This document shows positions 13,031 through 25,226 of a stretch of 64,000 bases of DNA, piece after piece (within the stretch, counting starts at the first letter, position 1; every line of letters starts with the position of its first letter). This DNA comes from Eonycteris spelaea (Eukaryota > Chordata > Mammalia > Chiroptera > Pteropodidae). The DNA lies in the NCBI GenBank assembly GCA_003508835.1, contig PUFA01000066.1, forward strand, positions 2,666,001 to 2,730,000. Reading direction: 5' to 3'. A model generated the notes under the pieces. That model did not search any database and was not told where the DNA came from. It was given only the letters and a program-made list of their open reading frames with translations. The translations under genes were made by a program, and so were the position numbers.

Positions 13031-13254
13031 ACTCCATTTTAATGGTATAATGGTCTTCCCTTTGGGGATAAAACCAACAATTGAATTTAATGGCTTCTGG
13101 TGTTTTCCTTTGTCCTGTTGCAGTGAAAGGAAAGTTCTTGCATTTCTTCCTCCCAATGCTCCTGATTATACCCTCTCAGCTGCTACCTAATGGTTTCTTC
13201 TTTAGGTGGCTTCACTTTAATCTGACTTCATGCCATAGCCTCAATTTCAGGTTT

Positions 13255-13835
13255 TATCACAAGATCCACCCATATTAGAAACACACCCCGCGACTCCCCA
13301 GGGCCTTCGGGATGAAGTACCACCTCCTGAGCGTGGTTCATCGGAAGCCTTGCACAGGTCCTCTGCCGCTGCCTGCTGCTGTCGCCTCACCTCTCTCGCC
13401 GCTGTCCTCCCCACCGGCCCCTTCCCCACAGTCCGTTCCTGTGCTCTATCCTTCCTGACCTGTGGAATTGCACGCTCCCACACCGGGCTCCCTGCCTCTG
13501 CACACGCTGTGCCCTCTGCCTGGGGCGCTGTCCCTCCTTTCTTCACGTGGTTAATCCTTCTTTCTCCTAGATCTAACCCAGCTCACACATCACGGAGGAC
13601 CTCCTTGACGCCCACGGATCTGGGTTAGGTGCCCGCCCTGTGTTCTACAGCCCTTTGCCCTGACCCCACGTGGTCACCAGTTCCCATCTGAGACTGGGGG
13701 AGCTCCTCGAGGGCAGGGACTTTGCTCTCATCTCTGAAGCACCCCCAGAAACTAACACAGTGCCTGAAACAAAGTAGGCGAACAAGTACATGTTCGACTC
13801 ACGGAATGAAGGAATGGAAGAATGAGAGAATAAGC
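13255..13835 (+). repeat. L2 LINE 3' end
   Basis: Shows the L2 3' signature: tgccctctgcctggggcgc, ctcctcgagggcagggactt, acacagtgcctgaaacaaag and a trailing gaatgaaggaatg. It lies just upstream of the next SLC9A8 exon. Confidence 0.8.
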
Positions 13836-13922
13836 AAGAAAGAAGTTTTGAGTTCTAAGTTAATTTTTAGTAAGTTTGTCTATAACATTTTAACTTCTTT
13901 TTGTTTTTCTTTCATTTCCTAG

Positions 13923-14061
13923 CACAGCTGAAGGTTTAACAAGAAAAAATATGTCAGATGTCAGTGGGTGGCAAACATTTTTACAAGCCCTTGGCTACTT
14001 CCTCAAAATGTTCTTTGGCTCAGCTGCGCTCGGCACACTCACTGGCTTAATCTCGGCATTA
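13923..14061 (+). CDS. SLC9A8: SLC9A8 exon encoding ~residues 238-284
   Basis: Begins with the last base of Asn, then TAEGLTRKNMSDVSG and a hydrophobic segment (FLKMFFGSAALGTLTGLISAL). Acceptor is AG at 13921-13922. The length, 139 nt, is 1 + 46 codons, exactly as expected, so there is no indel. It ends after the Leu codon TTA; the next bases are ATATCCTTTT, a U12-type donor rather than a GT. Confidence 0.97.
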
Positions 14062-15508
14062 ATATCCTTTTCACGTGACAAACACGCAGGGCTGAGATTA
14101 TTCTTAATTACATCCATCTCTAGCCATTTTCTCTAGTTCCTTAAGGGGCCAATTTTAGTCTGACGTGTTTGCTGAAAGATTTTTAGGCTTAATTTTGGTT
14201 TGAGGAGCACTTTAAATTCAAGGATTTTTAAATTTAACAAGTAAAATTTAGGATGTCACTTTTCAAAGCTTAAAAAACACATACGCTGTTGGATATCAGA
14301 TCTGATTTCGGCGGCTCCCAGAGTACATTCAGATGATTTTCGTTTTCCTCTGTCTCACTTTTCACATTCAAAAATTCAAAAACTAATTTCCTTTGAAAAT
14401 GTAAAATTGATAAAATCTGAAAGCGTTTATCTGGAAGGACCAGAAAAACGAGATTTCAAAATGAGCTCCATCTAAGTTACTTGCACTAATTTTCTTGCCT
14501 AACAACCCCTGAGCAAGCTTTTCCAGCCGGAGCCGAAAAGCAGCTTGTTAAGGCCAATGACACCTTCACTGCTGTCAGAAACTCATCATGTCCACAACGG
14601 GAAGAGGCACCAGACCGTTTCTGTGCCAGCCTGAGCCTGCATCTTGGGGAGATGGCCACCTGGCCCTCCTCCATGAGCAGTTTGTTTCACAGATGGCCGG
14701 AAAAGCCTCTTTTGCCTGTGACAGGCATGTTTGCCTGCCATCCTCGTGAATTTTCCCTTCGATGCCTTTGTCCAGAAGTCTAAAGGCTCTAGTGAGTTGG
14801 TTGGCAGCTTCTCATATTGTACCAATAAACAGAATGGAAAAGAAAACTTTTTCCAGTTCAGTATTTCCCTCCATATTTATCTTTTTCTTCGGAGGGGCAG
14901 GAGGAGCGTCTGTTGTAATGAAGCCAAGTGAAGGGGTGCTGTGAGCTCCAGGCCTGTGAACGATATTTGAACACATAGAAGATTCTCCTTTTACAGGAGC
15001 ATGACTTTAGAAATCTCCAGGAATAGAGAAAAAGGCCCTTCAATGGGGCATTGAACCCAGAGTTCTGGAAACCCCATGAGTTAATCTCATCTGATGTCAG
15101 GAGGAGGTGAAAGAGTGACAAGACCTTGGAAGGGACCTGGCAGTGGGGGGTGTCCTCAGTCTGTCTGCAGCCCAGCTTTGTCCTGCAGCCCTGGCACACT
15201 GCCAGCCTCCAGGTCAGCATTTTTAAATAGGCTGACTTACGTTGATTTGAATTTTCCCTTACCATTTGTCTCAGGAATGTACATTTCTTATTAATTTTGT
15301 CTGATTCCCTTTCTTAAAGCAACAATCTTCCTGCAAAGAAAAAAAGAATCCGCAATGACACATTTTCCCTTGTTACCTTGGCATGTTCCAAAGTCTTTTG
15401 TATCCATTGTTTACATTATGTATTTGGGGGGGGGCCACAGTTTTGTGACTTCTCTAGATCTCCCTTCAACTGTCCCTTGATTCTTTTTCCTTGACTACTG
15501 TCATTTAC
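14062..15508 (+). other. SLC9A8: U12-type AT-AC intron of SLC9A8
   Basis: The intron starts with ATATCCTTTT, the minor-spliceosome 5' splice site consensus, and ends in AC. The U12 branch-site-like TTCCTTGAC lies at 15487-15495, about 14 nt from the intron end, inside the short spacing typical of U12 introns. No GT-AG alternative preserves the conserved protein joint (TTA|GTG, Leu-Val). Minor introns are known in the sodium/hydrogen exchanger family. Apart from a 10-base G run at 15426-15435, I see no strong repeat inside. Confidence 0.95.
15487..15495 (+). promoter_or_regulatory. SLC9A8: U12 branch-site element
   Basis: TTCCTTGAC matches the U12 branch-site consensus (TTCCTTRAC) and sits 13 nt before the intron's terminal AC-exon boundary. 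Confidence 0.9.
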
Positions 15509-15614
15509 GTGCTAAAGCACATCGACTTGAGGAAAACGCCTTCCTTGGAGTTCGGCATGATGATCATTTTTGCTTATCTTCCTTATGGGCTCGCAGAAGG
15601 AATCTCACTCTCTG
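15509..15614 (+). CDS. SLC9A8: SLC9A8 exon encoding ~residues 285-320
   Basis: Encodes VLKHIDLRKTPSLEFG, then a membrane segment (MMIIFAYLPYGLAEGISLS). The 106 nt are 35 codons plus the first base of Gly. Donor gtaagc. No indel. It follows the AT-AC intron. Confidence 0.97.
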
Positions 15615-16029
15615 GTAAGCGAACAAGAGTGTGGAAATGCTGGGTTGATGGCGCGTTGTCCCCCCCTCCCGAGAGAGGTTATGTCACTGGGTCACTTTCA
15701 GTCACAAGAGACGGTCACAACTCAGAAGAGCTTAAGCAGTAGAGGGAATCTGCTGGCTGTCTAGGGATGCATCTGGATTTATTTCTCTTTACTGACCGTC
15801 CTGTAGCAGAGATCTCTGTCACTTCCACTGTTGCCTCTTTCCCAGAACAAGGCCTCCGAAGGGCCTGCTGTCAAAGGGCAGGGTCGGACGGCCTAGGGCA
15901 GTTAGTCCTCTGCCTGGGCCCGGGACCCGGCACCCATGGAGCTGTGTTCTGTCTTCTACGTGCTAGAATGTCACATACGTGAAATCACCCAGCCTGTAGT
16001 CATTTGTGTCTCATTGCTGTTAGCTATCA

Positions 16030-17700
16030 ACATTCTTGAGAGACATCCGTGTTTTTGCATGGATCAGTCGTGTACACATCGTTACTGTACTACATTTTAT
16101 CCATTTGCTATTTGAAGAACATTCGGGTTTTTTCAGATTTCGGCTATGAATATTTGTGCATAATTTCATTTATCTTGGATAAATGCCTAGGAGTGAGGTT
16201 GCTGGGTCATATGGTAAGTATTATATTTTACTTTATTAGACACTACCAAGTGGTCTTCAAAGTAACCGGGACCATGTTGCATCCCCACCAGAATGTACGA
16301 GCGAATTCCAGCTCTTTCACAGCCTCACTAACACTTCTCAGTTTTAGAAAGTGTAGCCATTCTGATAGGTGTGTGGCAATTTGATCTTCATGTGCCTTGG
16401 TGTGGTTCTCTCTATATTCTGCTTGGGGTTTGTTGAGCTTCTTGGGTTCAAAGCTTATGTGAGTTTATATCTTTCATCAAATTTGATAAATTTTTACCCA
16501 TCTCTTTAATTTTTTTTTTCTGTTCTCCCTTCTCCTCTCCTTTTGGGACTCTAATGACTTAAATTATAATAGACAGTGTGTTGTCATCCCATAATACCTC
16601 TTGCCTTGTTTTCTAGTTGTTTTTTTTTTCTCTCATTTATTTTGGCTAGTTTCTAATGCTGTGTCTTCACATTCGCTGATATTTTCATCTGTCATGATCA
16701 GTGTCCCGAATCCCATCCAGTGTGTGTTTCATTTTAGGTGATGTATTATTCATCTATAGACGTTCCCTTCGGGTTATTTTTATATCTCTTGTCCCTCCTC
16801 CCATGTCCATGATTGCCTCTGCCTTCTGAAGCATATGGAGCACATTTGTAACTGCTGTTTTAATGCCCTTGTTTCCTAATTTCATCATCTCTGTCAATTT
16901 TAGGTCTGTTTCTGTCGATTAATTTTCTTTTATTCATGAGTCATAAATCTCCGCTCTTTGCTTGCCTATTAATTTCTGATTGGAGGCCAGTTACTGCGAA
17001 CTGGCTTGTGTTGTAGAGTACCGGATTTTATGGTATTCTTCATAGAGTTCTGGCTTTTCTTCTGCCTATATCTGAGTTTCCTGGAATCAGTCTAATCCCT
17101 CTGAGGTTTACTTTTAAACTTTGTCAGGGCAGGTCTGGAATAGCACTAGGAGCTCATGCACTTCCCTCTGAGGACTTCACCTCCTGTCCGTGTATTATGA
17201 GGTCGCTCTGTTCCAGCCTGCAGGTACGCAGACTATTCCCGGCCTTGGGTTCGCTTCAGGAATTGCTCAACCTACTCCTTTTCAGCGGTTTCCTCCCCAA
17301 CCTCTTGGATTCTCGCCCCATGTATGTGCAGATTGGTATCGGTCCAAGATTCAAGGGGACTCGACAGTAGCTCTCCGGAGCTCTCTTCCTGTGCAGCAAC
17401 TCCTCTCTGGTGTCCTAGCTGCTCTGGCTTCCCCTGGCTCTCATCTGTCCCCTCCTCTCAGCAAGACTTGGTTTAGGGTTCCCTTCCCAGAGACTCAGCG
17501 GGGAACTGCATCCAAGCAGTAAGCTGGGGCGGGGCCCAGAGCAGGAGTGGTCACCTTGTTGGTTCCCTTTCTATCAGGAGTCACCATCCTCCCCTGCCTC
17601 GATCCCAGTACCAAAGGACAGTTTTGGTTCATATCTTTTATCAGGTTTTCTAGTTGTTTATAACAGGACGGCAATTTGTGCAGCGATTATTTCTTCATGG
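16030..17700 (-). mobile_element. L1 fragment, antisense, old
   Basis: Read on the plus strand, ttgctgggtcatatggtaag and the preceding ggataaatgcctaggagtg are the reverse complement of L1 3' coding text. It continues into tttgttgagcttcttgggtt, characteristic of old mammalian L1 in reverse. Heavily mutated with no open frame, so non-functional. Confidence 0.7.
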
Positions 17701-18514
17701 GCAAAGTGGAAGTCCCCGGTGGTTTTTAATGACTCCATTGAACAGGATTTTTCCCATGGATCACTTTCTAGAGTCTCGCATGGGTACTCTGTGAGTGGAT
17801 CTTGCCAAGGAGGAAGCAGAGACGACTCTGGCTATTTTTACTGGACAACTCTCGGTAAACATCAGAGGTTTTTTTTGCTTTTAATCTCAAACCAGTTCTC
17901 TTGGATAATTTCAACCCAGTCTTTGCCATCAAGTTTCCTCTTATCTTTCCAGATTTTTGGCACTTACATAAACATTACCTGTGAGTCATTTGGCTCTAGC
18001 CTAGATATTTTTACTTCTGTTTTTCTAAATTGTTCCCCACCCCTTTGAGCTGAACACTGAGTACCTTGTAGCAGAACTATATTTTATACATCCATTTTGA
18101 ATTTGCGATGAAAACAAGGGAGTATTTTGCTTGTCTCTTCTTCAGAGAGGCAGTGTTTGTTGTCTGTAAGGGTTTCGTTTCCTTAGAGACCTCTGCTGTT
18201 CGTGCAGTAAGGCCAAAGACAGCACCTGCCAGCCAAAAACACACGATCCACCTCTGGGTGATGGGCTCGGCCCACACACTCTTTGCCTTTGGGATAGCTG
18301 TCACGCGGGGCTTTTAGAGAAGTGTGGGACAGCTGTGATGTGTCGTGAAGACCCTCCAAGTCCGCTGTCAGAGTATAAACAGGAAAGGTAATGTTTGCTC
18401 TCTCCTCCTTCCCTTTTGTGCTCCGCTTTTCCTGATTATCACAAAGGACTGACAGTGAGTGGTTTCCATAACCACCAGCAGGACGTTCTCTCCATAGGAA
18501 TCACTGACCTAAAT

Positions 18515-18690
18515 CACGCGTTTAAAATACAGTGGTTAAGGACACCGGATAGACCTGGGTTTGAATCCCAGCTCCACCTCTCATTAGCTGTGAAACCTCA
18601 GACAGCAGACTTAACCACTCTGATTGTCAGTTCCTCATATAATAAAAGTGCCACCCTAAGATTTGTGATGAGGATGAAAGGGAACAATGC
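18515..18690 (+). repeat. MIR SINE
   Basis: Contains ggtttgaatcccagctccac (box B-like), the tgtgaaacctcagacag and cttaaccactctg core, and a gatgaggatgaaa tail region. Confidence 0.88.
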
Positions 18691-19134
18691 AAGTAAGAGT
18701 CCTGACAGAGGCATCAATGTGTGTTATTACTTCGGTGACCATACATTTCCCCCTTTTGCCCCAACACGATAAATTCATAAAACCCCTTTCTCTCACAGAG
18801 AATCCTGGTTTCAACAGCAGATTAAATAATCTCCCTGATTATTACTCAGAAGTTTTAGCTGTTCTCAGAATCGTTGTTCTAATTCATTTGATATTAACCA
18901 TTTCCACTGTTCATTCAAGCTGGTTTTGAGGGCTCCTTTGCTCTCTGGCTCTAGAGCCAAAGATGGATAGACCGGCCCCTACCCTCCCCCACCCCGCTGC
19001 CGCCCCTGCCAGTTGAGCCAACTCCAGGCTGGCTGAGGGCGGGGTATTGGCATGGAGTGACTCTGTCAAGGCGGGTCACAGAGGGTGGAATTTTCTAGGG
19101 TTGAAGGATGAGTCTGCAAGATTGATGAGGACAT

Positions 19135-19420
19135 AACACTTTTTATAAAGTGTTGGGGACATGTCAGCCAAAAATAGAATGTATCATATGTGCAGCACTC
19201 AAATGCACAGGTGCGTATCTAAGGAATTCCTCTGCAGCACTGCCTGTGAGAGGAAGACTAGATGCTCATCAGTAATAGGAAAGATTAAGCTAGTTTGGGT
19301 CTGTTCTCACTATGGAATACTATGCAGCTGCTTAAAAAATGAATTTGATCTATTTGTACTACCATGGGAAGAACTCCAAGATATTTTGTTAAATTTTAAG
19401 TAAGAAAGTTGAAAAACCAC
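19135..19420 (+). repeat. old L1/HAL1-type 3' fragment
   Basis: Contains tatggaatactatgcagctg, a hallmark of L1 and HAL1 3' regions, preceded by a tagatgctcatcagtaatag phrase. Confidence 0.65.
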
Positions 19421-19900
19421 TCATTTATCCATTCAGTAAATATTTATAAATGCCCACCCTGTGCCAAGAACGGTCCTTGGTGTTGGAGCTGTTCCTGCAG
19501 AAGACAATAAGGAAGTAGGGAAACATTCCATAATCTCAGGAAGTGAGACGTGAAATGAAGTGTAATGTGATAGAGAGTGGCATAGGGGTGGCAGCGTCGT
19601 GAGATGGGGGTCAGAAGGTCTCCCCGATGAGGTAGCCCCGGAGCTAAGACTGTGGTGAGTAGGAGCCAGCGGAGGGAGGGTCTGGGGAAGAGGTGTTAGG
19701 CAGCAGGAACAGCAGGTGCTCAGGGGCCCAGATAGGTGTGAGGGAGCCTGGCACACCCCAGAAGAGCAGGAAGTCCGTGCGGCTGCGACAGAGGGGCAAG
19801 GACCCATCCCGCAGGGTTCCGTAGGCCTGGGAAGGAGCTGGGATTCTGTTACGTGTGCCAAGGCAAGTGTGGGAAGCCTCTTAAAAGCTCGCTGTGCTGG
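19420..19900. repeat. old dispersed repeat, family not named
   Basis: Starts atttatccattcagtaaata and tgcccaccctgtgccaag, then purine-rich text including a cagcaggaacagcaggtgct phrase. It belongs to the same broad type as 12415-13030. Confidence 0.5.
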
Positions 19901-22439
19901 TAGCACGTGCCATACACCTAATACAATCCTGTTTATTACTGTTTAAAGATAGATAAACTTTATAATGGCATAGTTGAAAGAACTGGAAATTTGCATATTG
20001 AACTATTAATAATAGTTACCTCTGGGTAGGCGATGGGAATGGAGACTCTTGTTTAACTCTGTACCTGTGAGTCTGGATGTTTTATAGCAAAACATGTTTA
20101 TCCTTGGGTAATTAACAGAGAAAAGTGACTCAGCCTTCAAAAGTACATTCTATTTTACCTACAGTAAGAGATGATACAGTGGGAATGGGACCATGACACC
20201 CTTTGCCTGTCTGCCTTTTGGGGCTTGAATCCCTTTACCCTGTTCCTTTATTACATTTACAATTGATTTAACTGAGACTAGAAATGGATTTTCTCCTTCC
20301 CTCTCTTCTTCCTTTCTTCCTTCCAAGAGGCTGACAATTTTATCTGCTTCCTTAAGTGATTTTTTCTCCTAAAAGAAGTAAATGTGTCAGGAATTCTTCC
20401 TTACGGGGCCTTTTTGTCTCTGGCAGGGAGGCCGTTTGCACCATTTACCCTGTTAGTGTGTTCACAGCCTGTGCAGGTGGCGGCTGATGGATGAGGGTGG
20501 TCTGGGTGGAGGAGTCACTGTTGCCTAGGGAGGGCACATAGGGTGACACTTGAGCTGTCCCACTGCTGACCTTGATTCTCTCCTTTAGTCCCCAGAACTC
20601 TAGACATGCCCGATCCCAGACTAGCAAGGGATAAAGATGGTTGGTGACTGGCTCTTCACTCTTACATTGACCAGAGGCCCATCTTGGTCCGATCTAAATT
20701 CAGTCCCCTGATGGGACTTATTTATCTATACAAAAATTTTTAAACATTTGAATCAGTTTCCGTTATTAAAAGTTAGGAAACTTCCCATAAGAAACAGATA
20801 TCTGGCATCTCTCAGAACACCAGAATGAAGACTGGTCAGCCCGAGGCCCCAGGCACAGGGCTGATGGCAGCCCTTCGTAGATGGACTTGTGCCTTCTTCG
20901 CCGACATGCTGCCCACTGACTTAATATTTTTATTCTTGTTTTCTGGCCCCTGAGGAGTTTGAGTTTCCTAGCCCTGGCCAAGTGCATGTGACTAAACTGG
21001 CCTCCCAAAGCCCACCTGCACTGAGCCTGCCTCCTTGGTGAAGAGCCTGTGGGCAAGACAGCTCCCTGGGGGCCTGGCAGTGGGCTCCACTTTTTCACTG
21101 AGGGAACTTCCATATTCCACTGTCATCCGACTTCCCAGAGCCTTTGGCTCTCTGGAGCGGTTATTTAGTGTCAGGACTCTTCCTGGGCTGTGATGGGCTG
21201 TCTCTGTGGACAGACCAATGACATGGGTGGAAGACCATTCATGTCACAACTTAAATGTGCCTCAAGCTCTTCTGGGGTGCCTCTTACTTCAGGGTAAGAG
21301 CCCCAAAGTCTCCGCTTTGCCAGAGAATTGATAACCCTCCTCAAAGCAGACTGCTGAAACAAAGCCCTTTGAAAGCCCAGAAGCCAGCAACTTCTAGCAT
21401 TGGCCTGCAGTGCTGAGGTCAAGCCCATGGAAGCGGAAGTGTGTCATCGGTGCCCTCCTTCCCGAGTCTCGATTGACTGCCAGACCCAGGCTCTGGTCTG
21501 CTCCCTGCTGTTTCACATTACTTTGTCTACTGATGGCGGGGTCAGGAGGCGTCAGCTTTCCAGGTGGCCGGCCACCTATGGAACTAGTGAGAACCGCCAG
21601 AGGTTTTGTTGTCTAGCGGAGCAGTGGCTCAGAGCCGATCTTGAGTTTCAGTCTTCTTGGTAGTTTCCGGCAGCAAGTAAAGTCTCCTGCTCACTCCATC
21701 CCCTTCTCCCCTCTTGTCGGGTGTGGTTTGGGGGCAGCATTGCTGGAATGTCCCTGGGTATGTTCCATACCCAGATTCTAGCCTCCTTTTTAGGGAAAAA
21801 ATCAAAGAGCAAAGGAATTTGCTATTTCCTAAGAGGGCTAGAAGATAACATGTCACAGCCTATTGGGCAACACAGAGAGTAGGGTTTCCCCATGTCTTCT
21901 GTGGGGTATGGTGTATGCAGCAAGCTTAGCAGTTGAAATGTCTCTAGACATAGATACAATTCTATGGTTTTCCCTTTTATAAATGGAAAGTTGGCCAGTA
22001 ATCCCTGCTTATACAGTGTGGCAGAAGAGAGTTAAAATTTCACTTATGAAGTTTGACTCGCAGTTTGTATATTTTGGCAGCTTATTTGATGACTTTGTGA
22101 AAATCTCAGCTTCCTTACGTGAGAGACCCTGGGCAGGGAGAGACTGAGAGGAAGCCCACCTGAAGTGTTTCAGGAGTGGCAATGGCAGTCGACAAATGCC
22201 ACGTCGAGACTCAAATCCTTAGTAAACTATGAAAGTCGTAGACTCACAGAGAGCTTTAAAGAAAAGACATTACCTTTTTAAATAACACATCTCTTTATAT
22301 ATAAGAATAATTCATGGTGATTATAGGAAAATCAAAATTAAGGAAAAGTATAAAAACGTAAATCAAAATCTGTCCAGACTTCCATACCCAGATTCTTACG
22401 CTCTCTTTCTGCGCCAAGAATGGCTCATCTGTCCCCCAT

Positions 22440-22640
22440 TATATATGTGGATGACAGTGACAGCCCACACCTGTCCTGTGATGGGCACTTTACATGGCTG
22501 ATCTTCATTACCTTCCTAATGGTTCCATGAGTTAGTTCTGTTAGTTCCACTGTACAGAGGAGAAAACTAAGGATGGGGAGGAAACCTGGCCCAAGGTCAG
22601 CCAGCTGGAATTGAAGCTGCCAGAGGGGAGGGGCCCTCAG
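22440..22640 (-). repeat. MIR SINE, antisense
   Basis: Plus-strand text ctgtacagaggagaaaacta and cccaaggtcagccagctgg is the reverse complement of the MIR core. Confidence 0.8.
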
Positions 22641-22785
22641 AAATTGTTCTCTCCTTTTTCTTAAAACACCAAATACTATAGGCTCCAGGAACTTGTAAGA
22701 AGCGTGAGAGATTATGTGTATCATGTGTCAGGCACCTTTCAGCTCCGTTCATACGTGGGTGCTTTGCCCCTTTGTCCCTTTCCAG

Positions 22786-22902
22786 GCATCATGGCCATCC
22801 TGTTCTCGGGCATCGTGATGTCCCACTACACACACCACAACCTGTCCCCGGTCACCCAGATCCTCATGCAGCAAACCCTCCGGACCGTGGCCTTCTTGTG
22901 CG
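22786..22902 (+). CDS. SLC9A8: SLC9A8 exon encoding ~residues 320-359
   Basis: Completes the split Gly, then encodes IMAILFSGIVMSHYTHHNLS and PVTQILMQQTLRTVAFLC, ending with one base of Glu. 117 nt = 2 + 38 codons + 1. The ILFSGIVMSHY block is a conserved CPA1 membrane motif. Splice sites ccag and gtaagt are canonical and there is no indel. Confidence 0.97.
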
Positions 22903-25143
22903 GTAAGTTCTGCCTCTGTGTGGTCCCACGCAGGCCGACCCAGAGCCAGCCTTTCCTCTTCCCGTTTGAGGAGTCCGAGATTTCCCTGGCCCAGAGGCAG
23001 CAGGATTCCTCAGAGCCAGATACTGCACTCCTTATATTTTGTTTGTTCCTCTGTCTTTCAAATCCCACAAAGCAAACCCAACAAATTCCATAAATACCTA
23101 ACAAATGGAACATTTGACGCCTACAATTTTAAAACCAAAAATAATGAGAACTACTTATTATGAAATTTAAGACTCATACATTTTAATGTATTAAAGTGAC
23201 ATTTCCAAAAATGTATTCCTTGGAACTGATATTGATGAGCGTAGGGTGAAAAAAGACTCTGCAGTGAAAAAAAGTTTGGGAAATCCCGGGCGAATAAAGT
23301 TCAGCAAGTTTCAGAACTGCAAGACTTTTCAGCTGATGTACGTTGTGAATTTCTGAGAGAGGAATATGGTTATAGAGTTTCCCAGACTTGTCCACAGGAT
23401 CCTGTGTTCACAAAAGCACCCCAAAGGATGTAATTTGGGGAGATTCTGCATTAGAGGTGTTTGAACTGGGGTGAACCAGGGTGACCGTTTCTTTTACGCA
23501 GTTTCAGTTTGAGCCCTTGTTCCTTCCACGCTCAGTTCACATCCCCCGCCCCTGGTTTATGCCTGTCCCTTTGCACAGGTCCCCCAAGTATCTGCGCACT
23601 CGCTGTCCTTGCTGCCCCTGGCGCTTAGTGGAGCTCGCTTCCTGGCGAGGCACTAGTTGCATGCTGTCATGTGCTCCGAGGCAGGGGCAGGCCGCGCAGA
23701 GACTTCATTCCGTGGGTAAGGGGGCTCAGGTGCCGAAACGTCAGATGACTTGCCCACAGTGTCCTGCCTCAGAAGTGAGTCTAGAAGCCACGTCTGTCCC
23801 TTTCTGGTCCAGTGGGTATTTTGTCCATAGCACCCCTCTCAGAAAGCCATGGCTGAAGGCTCTGACCCGACTCTCACAATTAAATGAATATAAAGCAAAA
23901 TACCATCAATTCTAAGCAAATCAAAGCCAAATTCTATTTTGTACCCATCAGATTGGTAAATTTTAGGTTTGACATTACCCACTTCCGGCATGGGTGTACG
24001 GAGAACAAGCCCTGCTGGTGGGTGTGCGCATCGATGCCATCTTTTTTGGAGAGTCATTCGTAGCATCTGTCTGAATTTAAAAAGCACACGCTCTTTAATC
24101 CACAATTTTACCATCAGGAATTTTGCCTGTGCACACGGACATTTGTTGTAGTTTGTAACATCAGAAAAAGAAACAGTCTAAACAACCGTCGACAGAGGAT
24201 TTATTAAATTAACCGTGATTTACCCATATAATAGAATTTATGCTCCCAGAGAAAAGCATAATACAGATCTGAACATGTTCTAAATGAGCTGATTTGGCAA
24301 GATCACAAAAATATTTATTGGATCGGAAAAAAATTCAAGGAGAAGGGTGAGTCTACTGTCCCACTTGCGGACTTGTTTAAAAGGATATATATTCGAAGAA
24401 AAAACATGACCAATATGTTTTAAAACAGCCTCACTGTTTTATGATGTTCAACTGTTTTAAAATACAGTCTTTGTCTCCCTAGCTATTGGGCCCTTCTGGA
24501 GGATGTCCCAGTTTAAGCAGGGAGCCTCGGACTAGAAATGTGTGCGGTGCTTTTCCTTAGGATACACAAGCCTGCTTGTACAACGAGCATAAATGTTGGA
24601 CTCTTTTTGACTCATGGAGCAGAGAGAAAAGTTGGAAATATGTCTCTTCCTGCAAATCCTGCAGGGTGTAAGGCATCTTCTAACCCCGTGGCAGTATTAA
24701 ATATGGGAAGTCAATCATTTGGGCTTCATCCACTCTGGCAAAGAAGTTAACAAAGGGCCCTTTCACGTTAATCATGTGGCGTCTGAATTTTTGCCACTTT
24801 GCCACTGTTGGGATCCTTGCTAATCACAGTGTTCAGCAAATGGACTGATTCATATATTTATCATTTTCCCTGGGTGGGAGACTATTTATTTGCATGAGTA
24901 TTTGACAGTTGATTCATTAAATTAGGAGATTCCAAATAGCAAGCACATGTTGCTTGTGTGATAGAAAAGAATAGAGAATCAAGTTCAAGTTTCACTAAGG
25001 TATTGGTTGCAGGATTTTCAAGCATATAAGCAAAACGTTATATTGGATTCTGACTTGCTTGTGAATCTTTGCTTGCTTAACAGCTTTGTACTTGCTGGAA
25101 AAAATCGTTGAAGCTGAATAATTCATTCTTTGGTTTGTTTCAG
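22903..25143 (+). other. SLC9A8: SLC9A8 intron
   Basis: GT-AG intron of about 2.2 kb. It contains a MIR-like antisense piece around 23700-23800 (agatgacttgcccacagtgt) and an L1/HAL1-type block. The rest shows nothing recognisable. Confidence 0.9.
23870..24340 (+). repeat. old L1/HAL1-type 3' fragment
   Basis: Contains tcaaagccaaattctatttt, cccatcagattggtaaattt and the later cagtctaaacaaccgtcgac phrase, in the order seen in HAL1 and old L1 3' ends. No open frame. Confidence 0.6.
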
Positions 25144-25226
25144 AAACATGTGTGTTTGCATTTCTTGGCCTGTCCATTTTTAGTTTCCCTCACAAGTTTG
25201 AAATTTCCTTTGTCATCTGGTGCATA
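25144..25226 (+). CDS. SLC9A8: SLC9A8 exon encoding ~residues 359-386
   Basis: Completes Glu and encodes TCVFAFLGLSIF and SFPHKFEISFVIWCI, a membrane segment with the conserved E...FLG pattern of CPA1 exchangers. 83 nt = 2 + 27 codons. Acceptor tttcag, donor gtaagt, no indel. Confidence 0.97.

Larger units (their letters stand above)
9082..13922 (+). other. SLC9A8: SLC9A8 intron, repeat-rich
   Basis: GT-AG intron of about 4.8 kb. It contains a MER5-like fragment, a MIR, an AT-rich old L1-like stretch, an old dispersed repeat and an L2 3' end, each listed separately. The remaining sequence shows nothing I recognise. Confidence 0.9.
15615..22785 (+). other. SLC9A8: SLC9A8 intron, the longest complete one in the window
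   Basis: GT-AG intron of about 7.2 kb with pyrimidine-rich acceptor ctttccag. It holds an antisense L1 block, a MIR, an L1/HAL1-type 3' piece, an old dispersed repeat and an antisense MIR, all listed separately. 20100-22300 is unique-looking and shows nothing recognisable. Confidence 0.9.
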
